From Betaproteobacteria bacterium (lineage in GTDB: Bacteria; Pseudomonadota; Gammaproteobacteria; Burkholderiales; SG8-39): DNA of 13,296 nt. Of the stretch, positions 7,413 to 12,577 are shown one piece after another. Numbering within the stretch: position 1 is the first letter of the stretch; each line of letters begins with the position of its first letter. The translations under genes were made by a program, and so were the position numbers. Location: contig JAOUFA010000059.1 in the NCBI GenBank assembly GCA_029858545.1, positions 1 through 13,296 on the forward strand, read 5' to 3'. The notes beneath the pieces are model-generated. The model was not told the origin of the DNA. It worked only from the letters and a program-made list of their open reading frames with translations, and did not search any database.

Positions 7413-7702
7413 GGCCGTCGCCCCGCCTCGTCCGCGGGCTCGCCCGGTTCGCCGAGATCCCCGTAGCGGAAGAACTTCAGTACCGCGATCGTGCCCACGA
7501 CGTTGAGCAAACCGTAGACCAGGGCGAGATCCAGGAACTCCGGTCGTCCGGTGAGAAAACCGATCACCGCTAGCATCAGCATCGCCACCGTGCCCACGGT
7601 GTTCGCCGCCTGCAGACGGTCGAATACCGTCGGCCCAAGAATCGCGCGTGCCAGCGCAAGCGCCAGCGCGACCAGCAGGGCGAGGGCGCCCGCGGCAAAC
7701 AT
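7409..7702 (-). CDS. mrpF: Na+/H+ antiporter subunit F (MrpF/MnhF, MbhB-like)
   Basis: A 97-residue protein with three hydrophobic segments. Family markers are LARAILGPTVFDRLQAANTV (about 17-36) and LDLALVYGLLNVVGTIAVLKF. The ATG at 7702 shares one base with the mrpE stop (TGATG), and this short start is preferred over a much longer upstream extension whose sequence is Arg/Asp-rich and has no membrane character. The C-terminal tail (GEPGEPADEAGRRP) is hydrophilic. Confidence 0.93.
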   Translation of the reverse strand: MFAAGALALLVALALALARAILGPTVFDRLQAANTVGTVAMLMLAVIGFLTGRPEFLDLALVYGLLNVVGTIAVLKFFRYGDLGEPGEPADEAGRRP

Positions 7703-8187
7703 CAGCGGTAGCTCTCGACTCTGGACACGCGCCGGTCCATCTCGCTGTCGATCACCCCCGCGCCCGCGGCCCGGGTCAGCGCATGCACGAGGAATTCGTC
7801 CTGCGTCGCTTCGACGGTGATCGTCCCGGGGGTAAGGGTGATCGAGTTGGCGTGCGTGGCCAATCCGACCTGCGACTTCTGCGTCGGTCTGAAGCGCACC
7901 AGCGTCGGACTGATCGGCAGCCGGGGATCGACGATGATGCGCGAGACGTCCCAGGCCGATTTGGCAATTTCCTTGATCAGCCACGGCCAGTACGAAACGA
8001 CGGAAACGATCATCTGGATCGGGTGACCTTCGCGATCGACAATCCTCATGCGCCGCGAAAGCAGCACCACGCAAAGCGCCGACCCGGCGCCGGCGGCCAG
8101 CAGGAACGGTTCGAAATAGCCGGACAGCAGCAGCCAGAATGCGTAGAGCACGATGCCGAGACTGGTCAAATGCAACATCGGTAACAT
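7702..8187 (-). CDS. mrpE: Na+/H+ antiporter subunit E (MrpE/MnhE, MbhA-like)
   Basis: A 161-residue protein, the usual MrpE length: two N-terminal membrane segments, then a cytoplasmic domain with the conserved NSITLTPGTITVEA block and EFLVHAL. It is the first gene of the operon. The ATG at 8187 is preceded by GGGGAG two bases upstream, which is close; ATG 8178 (Met-Leu-His-Leu) is an equally plausible start with the same purine stretch 11 bases away. An ATG at 8280 would add 31 residues with no family resemblance, so it was not chosen. A promoter candidate lies at 8319-8347. Confidence 0.92.
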   Translation of the reverse strand: MLPMLHLTSLGIVLYAFWLLLSGYFEPFLLAAGAGSALCVVLLSRRMRIVDREGHPIQMIVSVVSYWPWLIKEIAKSAWDVSRIIVDPRLPISPTLVRFRPTQKSQVGLATHANSITLTPGTITVEATQDEFLVHALTRAAGAGVIDSEMDRRVSRVESYR

Positions 8188-8318
8188 CGCTCCCCTGATT
8201 GAAGGCACGCGCCCGGGAATCGGTGCACTCGTGGCCGAGATCCGCGCCCGCAATTCACACCCGTGATACGCGCCTGACATGATTTCCGTCTGCGCGGGGT
8301 CTTCATCGTTGCCGGCAA

Positions 8319-8347
8319 ATTCTACAGGGCCTTACTCCCGCAGACAA
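8319..8347 (-). promoter_or_regulatory. sigma70-type promoter candidate for the mrp operon
   Basis: On the minus strand TTGTCT (8342-8347) is separated by exactly 17 bp from TAGAAT (8319-8324). The -10 matches the consensus in five of six positions, the -35 in four of six. Transcription would begin near 8312, giving a leader of about 125 nt before mrpE. This is the best-formed promoter I found in the window. Judged by eye only. Confidence 0.5.
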
Positions 8348-8358
8348 CACGATACGCT

Positions 8359-8378
8359 GCGTCGGGCGCATCCGACGC
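8359..8378. repeat. inverted repeat GCGTCGG-N6-CCGACGC
   Basis: Seven perfect base pairs around a six-base loop, just upstream of the putative -35 of the mrp promoter. It could be an operator or the 3' stem-loop of the yqjDEK transcript. No T-run follows, so it is not a classic terminator. Confidence 0.5.
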
Positions 8379-8421
8379 GATGCGCACCGCACGAAGACCA
8401 TATGTATCGGGAGTGACGCGA

Positions 8422-8439
8422 GCGCGCCGATACGCGCGC
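8422..8439. repeat. inverted repeat GCGCGC-N6-GCGCGC
   Basis: Six G/C pairs around a CGATAC loop, about 30 bp beyond the yqjK stop. In such GC-rich DNA it may be chance; it may protect the 3' end of the yqjDEK message. No T-tract. Confidence 0.35.
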
Positions 8440-8467
8440 CGCCTTACGCCACGCGCATCCGCCGGAT

Positions 8468-8764
8468 TCAGCCGCTGCTTTGCGATCGGGCCGCGAGCAG
8501 CGTCTTGTATCCCTGCCAGAACGCGACCGCGAGCCCCGTCCAGCGCCGGGCACGCGATCGCGGGACGTTCACCGCCAGCGCCACGACCACACCCAGCAGG
8601 ACGGGGTGCCGGCGCAGGCTGCGTGCCGCCGCGATTCCGGCATCGCCGACCGCGAGCGGCAAACGCCAGCGTTCGCCGATCTCCGCGAACGCCCGCCTTT
8701 GCGCTTCGACGCTCAGGCGCAGCAGCTGCTGGCGCCGGTGAATCAACGCGAGGCGCGAATTCAC
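8468..8764 (-). CDS. yqjK: YqjK-like protein
   Basis: Ninety-eight residues, rich in Arg, Ala and Leu. A helical N-terminal region (LIHRRQQLLRLSVEAQRRAF) resembles the YqjK family, and a hydrophobic segment at about 54-66 (HPVLLGVVVALAV) could be a single membrane helix; the C-terminus ends WQGYKTLLAARSQSSG. It starts with GTG at 8764, overlapping the yqjE stop as GTGA, with GAGGGG just upstream. Placement after yqjD and yqjE is the usual gene order in beta- and gammaproteobacteria and carries much of the assignment. Function is not established; the trio is generally regarded as inner-membrane, stationary-phase or stress related. Confidence 0.75.
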   Translation of the reverse strand: MNSRLALIHRRQQLLRLSVEAQRRAFAEIGERWRLPLAVGDAGIAAARSLRRHPVLLGVVVALAVNVPRSRARRWTGLAVAFWQGYKTLLAARSQSSG

Positions 8765-9165
8765 AGCCCCTCCCTCAGTCGCCGATAGTCATCGGCCAGT
8801 TCGGCGAGCGTGGCGGAAAACATCGCCGGGCGATTCCTGGCTTTCGCGCGCACGACCGCCGCCGCCGCACCGCCGGCAACGAGATATACCGCCGCCAGCA
8901 CCGCGATCACGGTGAGCCGATGGCTGTCCCAGAACAGCGCAATCAGCAGCAAGGAGAGCAGGACAAATCCCAGGGCGAGAAAGAACAGCGACGCGACGCC
9001 GTACAGCACGATCTCGCGCAGCCGCTCGCGTTCCTCCTCGCACTCGACAGCGAGGATTTGCAGGCGCGTACGCAACGACTCGAGCAGCGTCGCGAGCAAG
9101 CGCCGCAACGACGCCATCAACCCTTCGTCGGGCGCCGCGCGGCGCCCGGCGCCCGAGTCGCTCAT
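8761..9165 (-). CDS. yqjE: YqjE / holin-like membrane protein (DUF1469)
   Basis: A 134-residue protein with an N-terminal amphipathic region (LRRLLATLLESLRTRLQILA, about 20-39), an ECEEERERLRE charged segment and two hydrophobic helices at about 51-77 and 83-105, then a basic C-terminal tail. This is the layout of the phage-holin-superfamily YqjE proteins, which are chromosomal membrane proteins rather than lysis genes. The ATG at 9165 lies four bases after the yqjD stop. Translational coupling with yqjD and yqjK is likely. Confidence 0.85.
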   Translation of the reverse strand: MSDSGAGRRAAPDEGLMASLRRLLATLLESLRTRLQILAVECEEERERLREIVLYGVASLFFLALGFVLLSLLLIALFWDSHRLTVIAVLAAVYLVAGGAAAAVVRAKARNRPAMFSATLAELADDYRRLREGL

Positions 9166-9169
9166 GCGC

Positions 9170-9490
9170 TCAGCGGCGGCTTCCGATCAGCATGCCCAGG
9201 AGCATGCCGACCCCGGCCGATATGCCGATCGCCTGCCAGGGATGCTCGTGCACATACTGGTCGGTTTGCCGCGCGGCCGCCTTGCCGCGTTCGAGCGCGC
9301 TTTCCTGCAGTTGTTCGAGCCGCACTCTCGCCTCGCGCAGCGTCTCTTCCGCGCGCGCCCTCGCCGCGGCAATGCGCTCGCCGGTCTGATTCGCGGTCGC
9401 GCGCAGCAATTCTTCCGTATCGCTCACCACCGCGCGAAAATCCTCGACCAATTTCTCCTTGGCGAGCGCGGGACTTACCGGTGCGTCCAT
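9170..9490 (-). CDS. yqjD: YqjD/ElaB family (DUF883) membrane-anchored protein
   Basis: A 106-residue protein. Residues about 10-75 form a charged helical, probably coiled-coil region with LVEDFRAVVSDTEELLRATA and alanine/arginine repeats. The C-terminal EHPWQAIGISAGVGMLLGML with a terminal GSRR is the family hallmark: one glycine-rich tail-anchor helix with GxxxG spacing. In E. coli YqjD is inner-membrane anchored and binds stationary-phase ribosomes; that role is extrapolated here. The ATG at 9490 is preceded by GAGGA eight bases upstream; an upstream in-frame ATG at 9598 would add 36 residues unlike the family and run into the regulatory palindromes. Confidence 0.9.
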   Translation of the reverse strand: MDAPVSPALAKEKLVEDFRAVVSDTEELLRATANQTGERIAAARARAEETLREARVRLEQLQESALERGKAAARQTDQYVHEHPWQAIGISAGVGMLLGMLIGSRR

Positions 9491-9527
9491 GATAGGAATC
9501 CTCAAGATTGATCCGATTGAAACCTCG

Positions 9528-9543
9528 CTTGCGACATCGCAAG
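9528..9543. promoter_or_regulatory. perfect inverted repeat CTTGCGA-N2-TCGCAAG upstream of yqjD
   Basis: A 16-bp palindrome with seven-base arms, 38-53 bases before the yqjD ATG. It could be a regulator operator or a hairpin in the 5' leader. Only a weak -10-like TACGAT (9548-9553, minus) is nearby and no matching -35 was found. Confidence 0.4.
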
Positions 9544-9580
9544 ACGAATCGTATTCAAGCAGAAATCCGGACCGACCCCG

Positions 9581-9594
9581 TTGACTCCCGTCAA
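9581..9594. promoter_or_regulatory. inverted repeat TTGAC-N4-GTCAA upstream of yqjD
   Basis: Five-base arms around TCCC, about 90-104 bp upstream of yqjD and 30 bp past the decarboxylase stop. Each arm reads as a -35-like TTGAC on its own strand. A DNA-binding site is possible; the loop of four makes a stable hairpin less likely to matter. Confidence 0.3.
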
Positions 9595-9622
9595 ACAACG
9601 TTCCTGCGCACGCGCGGTGGCG

Positions 9623-10588
9623 TCACGGCAGCCTGAATAGCTTGCGCGAATTTTCGCGGCCGATCTTGAGTCGGTCGCCTTCGCTGATCGGCGTCGCGTC
9701 GAACCATTCCGCCGCCTCCTGGACCGCCTCGAACGGATAATCGCTCGAAAAGAGGATGCGGTCGGCGCCAAGCTCGAGCATGCAGTCGATCAGGGTCTGG
9801 GTGCGGAAATTTCCGGCGGTGGTGATGAAAACATTGCTCTGGAAATACTCGCGGAAATTCTTCTTCGCCGGATAACCCATCGGCGACCAGGCGACGCGCC
9901 GGTCGGAGCGATAAAGGTGAAACGGCAGGTTCTCGCCCATATGTCCGAGGATCAATCGGAGCCGGGGATATTTGTCGAACAGACCGCTGCCGAGCAATCG
10001 CAGCGCGTGCAGCCCGGTCTCGGCCGCAAAGCCGTAGGCCGGGCCGACCAGCCAGGGATGGCCCTCGTAGGCTTTGATCTGGCTCGGCGGACGCGGATGC
10101 AAATAGAACGGCACATCGAGCTCCTCGACCACGCCCCAGAACGGCCAATACTGTTTCAAGTCGTAGTACACGCAGTTCTCGGCGCTGCCGACATTGGAGA
10201 AACCGTTCACCAGCGCGCCGACGAAACCCAACTCTTTCACGCAGCGGCGCAACTCGAGCGCGGCCGCCTCCGGATCGTGCATCGCCAGTGCGGCGAACCC
10301 GGAGAAGCGCTCCGGGCGCCTGGCGATATGCTCGGCGAGCAGATCGTTGGCGCGGCGCGCGACCTCGATGGCTTTCCGGGTGTCGGGGATTTTCTGCACC
10401 GCCGGCGCATTGAGCGAAACGATCATCCGCTCCATGCCATAGCGATCCATCTGGGCCAGGCGCCGGTCGCCGACATCGAGGAGATTCGCTTTCAGTTCGC
10501 GCCAAATGTCATCGCCTACGAAGCCCTGCGAGTCGGCGAGCGTATCCTCGCCGGAAAAATGTTCCTCGAGTCCGATCTTGCCCTGCAT
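9623..10588 (-). CDS. amidohydrolase-2 family decarboxylase, gamma-resorcylate (2,6-dihydroxybenzoate) decarboxylase-like
   Basis: A 321-residue TIM-barrel metal-dependent (de)carboxylase. Metal ligands expected from the family are present: Glu8 and His10 in GKIGLEEHF, His164 in VPFYLHPRPP, His216 in LILGHMGENLP and Asp283 in ILFSSDYPFE. SLNAPAVQKIPDTRKAIE and CVKELGFVGALVNGFS are very close to what I remember of gamma-resorcylate decarboxylase, closer than to 5-carboxyvanillate or aminocarboxymuconate semialdehyde decarboxylases. Expected reaction: reversible non-oxidative removal of CO2 from a hydroxylated benzoate in the cytoplasm. The ATG at 10588 has GAGGGGGG three bases upstream; an ATG twelve codons earlier is less likely. 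It follows dctM by 87 bp, so the TRAP transporter probably imports its substrate. The exact substrate is inference. Confidence 0.82.
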   Translation of the reverse strand: MQGKIGLEEHFSGEDTLADSQGFVGDDIWRELKANLLDVGDRRLAQMDRYGMERMIVSLNAPAVQKIPDTRKAIEVARRANDLLAEHIARRPERFSGFAALAMHDPEAAALELRRCVKELGFVGALVNGFSNVGSAENCVYYDLKQYWPFWGVVEELDVPFYLHPRPPSQIKAYEGHPWLVGPAYGFAAETGLHALRLLGSGLFDKYPRLRLILGHMGENLPFHLYRSDRRVAWSPMGYPAKKNFREYFQSNVFITTAGNFRTQTLIDCMLELGADRILFSSDYPFEAVQEAAEWFDATPISEGDRLKIGRENSRKLFRLP

Positions 10589-10641
10589 ATTCCCCCCTCT
10601 TTGCGAATCAAGCGCCCCGCGCATTATCCGCCAGGCAAGGC

Positions 10642-10669
10642 CCGGCCGCCGGAGATCGGCGGGGGCCGG
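10642..10669 (-). repeat. GC-rich stem-loop between dctM and the decarboxylase gene
   Basis: CCGGCC pairs with GGCCGG, and inside it GCCG pairs with CGGC around a five-base loop, with three unpaired bases on one side. No T-tract follows on the minus strand, so it more likely modulates message stability or expression within the operon than ends transcription. Confidence 0.4.
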
Positions 10670-10675
10670 AAGGTT

Positions 10676-11992
10676 TCAGCTTAGCCCGGCGAGCCAGGTG
10701 GTCGTCGTTGGCACGGCGATGATGAGGGCGATACGCACCAGATCCGAGACGAAAAACGGCACGATGCCGCGGAACGAATCGCGCATCGGCACTCCCTCGG
10801 CCATCGAGTTGATGACATAGACATTGATGCCGATCGGCGGCGTGATCAGACCTACTTCGACCACCACCAACACCAGAATGCCGAACCAGACCGCGGTCGC
10901 TTCCGGCGACATGCCGAAATCCAGCCCCAGCACCAGCGGCAGGAAGACCGGGACAGTCACCAGAATCATCGCCAGTCCGTCCATCACGCAGCCGAGCAGA
11001 AGGTAGATGCCGACGATCATCAGCAGCACGGCATAGGGCGACCAACCCAGCCCGCCAATCCACTGCGACAGGCCCTGCGGCAGCTGTGACAGCGCGAGAA
11101 ACGCCGAATAGAACTCGGCGCCGATCAGGATCAGATAGATCATTCCCGTGACCTTGGCCGTTTCGAGGATCGCCTTACGCACGCCCTCCTTGCGCAGCCC
11201 GCCCATCGCCCAGGCCAGACCGCCCGTGGCCGCAGCCCCGACCGCCGCGCCCTCGGTCGGCGTGAATACACCGAAGTAGATGCCGCCGATCACCAGAAAG
11301 AAGATCGCAGCGACCGGACCGATCGCGCCCAGACTGCGCACGCGTTCGCGCCAGGGCGCGGGTTCGACCGCGGGTCCTGCCCCGGGTACAACGCGCACAT
11401 ACACCCAGATTGCCAGCGCGTAACCCACCGTCGCGATCAGGCCGGGGATGATCGCGGCAAGAAACAGGTGCGCCAGGGACTGTTCGGTGAGAATCGCGTA
11501 AATGACGAGGATGATCGACGGCGGGATGAGGATACCGAGCGTGCCGCCCGCGGCCAGCACGCCGGTCGACAGAGCGCCCGAATAGCCGTAGCGCCGCATC
11601 TCGGGCATCGCGATCGAGGCCATGGTCGCGCCGGTGGCCACCGAGGATCCGCAGATCGCACCGAATGCGGCGCAGCCGCCGATGGTGGCCATCGCGAGGC
11701 CGCCGCGGAAGTGACCGACCCAGGCACGCGCCGACTGGTACAGCGAGCTGCCGATCGTGCTGTGAGCGGCGAACTGCCCCATCAGGACAAACAGCGGAAT
11801 GACGGTCAATTCGTAGTTGGCGACACGCGAATACGGTACGTCGGCGAGCATCGCCATCAGCGGTTGCCACCCCGCCAGCAGTCCAAAGCCGAGCGCGCCG
11901 CACAGCAGCATGGAAATCGCAATCGGCATGCGCACGACGATGAGCACCATCATCAACGCGAACAGCGCGCCGCCGAGTCCCAGGTTCGCCAT
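10676..11992 (-). CDS. dctM: TRAP transporter large permease subunit (DctM family)
   Basis: A 438-residue integral membrane protein with about 12 helices, the transport channel of a Na+-coupled tripartite periplasmic transporter. Signatures are FGAICGSSVATGATMASIAM with the family glycine-serine motif, then AAGGTLGILIPPSIILVIYA (the GTLGILIPPS block), and in the C-terminal half LITPPIGINVYVINS, the second inverted-repeat copy. The ATG at 11992 shares one base with the dctQ stop (TGATG); longer in-frame extensions give Arg-rich non-membrane sequence and were rejected. It partners DctQ and the DctP binding protein encoded upstream. Confidence 0.95.
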   Translation of the reverse strand: MANLGLGGALFALMMVLIVVRMPIAISMLLCGALGFGLLAGWQPLMAMLADVPYSRVANYELTVIPLFVLMGQFAAHSTIGSSLYQSARAWVGHFRGGLAMATIGGCAAFGAICGSSVATGATMASIAMPEMRRYGYSGALSTGVLAAGGTLGILIPPSIILVIYAILTEQSLAHLFLAAIIPGLIATVGYALAIWVYVRVVPGAGPAVEPAPWRERVRSLGAIGPVAAIFFLVIGGIYFGVFTPTEGAAVGAAATGGLAWAMGGLRKEGVRKAILETAKVTGMIYLILIGAEFYSAFLALSQLPQGLSQWIGGLGWSPYAVLLMIVGIYLLLGCVMDGLAMILVTVPVFLPLVLGLDFGMSPEATAVWFGILVLVVVEVGLITPPIGINVYVINSMAEGVPMRDSFRGIVPFFVSDLVRIALIIAVPTTTTWLAGLS

Positions 11993-12474
11993 CACTCGCC
12001 GCGCAACTCGCCGATCGTGCGCACCACGCGCCAGATGCAGACCACGGCGAGCAATGCCATCGACAGGCAGGCGAAACCGAACGCCCACCAGATCGGTATG
12101 CCGATGAGAATGCTCACCTCGCCGCCCGAATACTTGTTGGCAAAACCCGCACCGACGCGCCAGGTGAGCAACACCGCGATAAGCGCGAAGACCAGGTCAT
12201 GCGTCAGGTCGAGCCGCCGTCGCCAGTGGACCGGCAGACCCGAGGTGAAGAAATCGGCGCCGATATTGCCGCCCACGGCATGCGTATAGGGCAGAAAGAG
12301 AAACACCCCTACCGCGCAGATCATCTCGATGAGCTCATAGTCGCCCGGCACCGGTTGGGCGAACGCGTAGCGCCCCGTGACGCTCACCAGCGTGACGGCA
12401 ACCGCGACGAGCAGCAATCCGCCGCCGGCGTAGGCGAGCCATTTGGCGAGGCGAATGATAATCGGGTCTGGCAC
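11992..12474 (-). CDS. dctQ: TRAP transporter small permease subunit (DctQ family)
   Basis: A 160-residue protein with four hydrophobic helices. Family features are VTGRYAFAQPVPGDYELIEM (about 31-50) with conserved Arg and Glu, and FLPYTHAVGGNIGADFF. It starts with GTG at 12474; GAGGA at 12481-12485 lies six bases upstream. It lies 103 bp downstream of dctP, with strong potential secondary structure in the gap, and is coupled to dctM by TGATG. With DctM it forms the membrane part of the transporter. Confidence 0.93.
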   Translation of the reverse strand: MPDPIIIRLAKWLAYAGGGLLLVAVAVTLVSVTGRYAFAQPVPGDYELIEMICAVGVFLFLPYTHAVGGNIGADFFTSGLPVHWRRRLDLTHDLVFALIAVLLTWRVGAGFANKYSGGEVSILIGIPIWWAFGFACLSMALLAVVCIWRVVRTIGELRGE

Positions 12475-12501
12475 GGCGGATCCTCAGTACGGGCGCCGCC
12501 C

Positions 12502-12540
12502 GCCCGCGGATCGCCGGCGATCACGCCACGGCCCGCGGGC
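12502..12540 (-). promoter_or_regulatory. dctP-dctQ intergenic hairpin, possible attenuator or mRNA-processing site
   Basis: GCCCGCGG (12502-12509) pairs with CCGCGGGC (12533-12540). Inside lies a 14-base perfect palindrome, GATCGCCGGCGATC (12509-12522), which could form a competing hairpin. No T-tract. Such structures after binding-protein genes commonly favour higher expression of the periplasmic component than of the permeases; that role here is inference. Confidence 0.45.
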
Positions 12541-12577
12541 GCCGGTTGCGGCGCAAGTCTTGCGGGTTCTGGTGAGG

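Larger units (their letters stand above)
8188..8467. other. 280-bp non-coding region between yqjK and mrpE
   Basis: No credible coding sequence. It holds the promoter candidate of the antiporter operon (8319-8347, minus strand), two inverted repeats (8359-8378 and 8422-8439) and three copies of GATACGC (8265, 8351 and 8429 on the plus strand). No T-tract follows either inverted repeat on the minus strand, so no rho-independent terminator for yqjDEK is evident. Confidence 0.6.

Noticed and set aside
894..8187. Interpretation as NADH:quinone oxidoreductase (complex I) or a hydrogenase
   Set aside because: NuoL/M/K-like subunits are present but there are no NuoB, C, D, H or I or hydrogenase large/small subunit genes, and MrpE, F, G and B are diagnostic of a cation antiporter.
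8761..9165. Prophage holin
   Set aside because: No lysin, spanin or other phage gene nearby; the yqjD-yqjE-yqjK context identifies the chromosomal YqjE family.
9591..10505. 304-codon minus-strand frame overlapping the decarboxylase
   Set aside because: It is another frame of the same strand under a clearly conserved enzyme; Arg/Ala-rich and without motifs.
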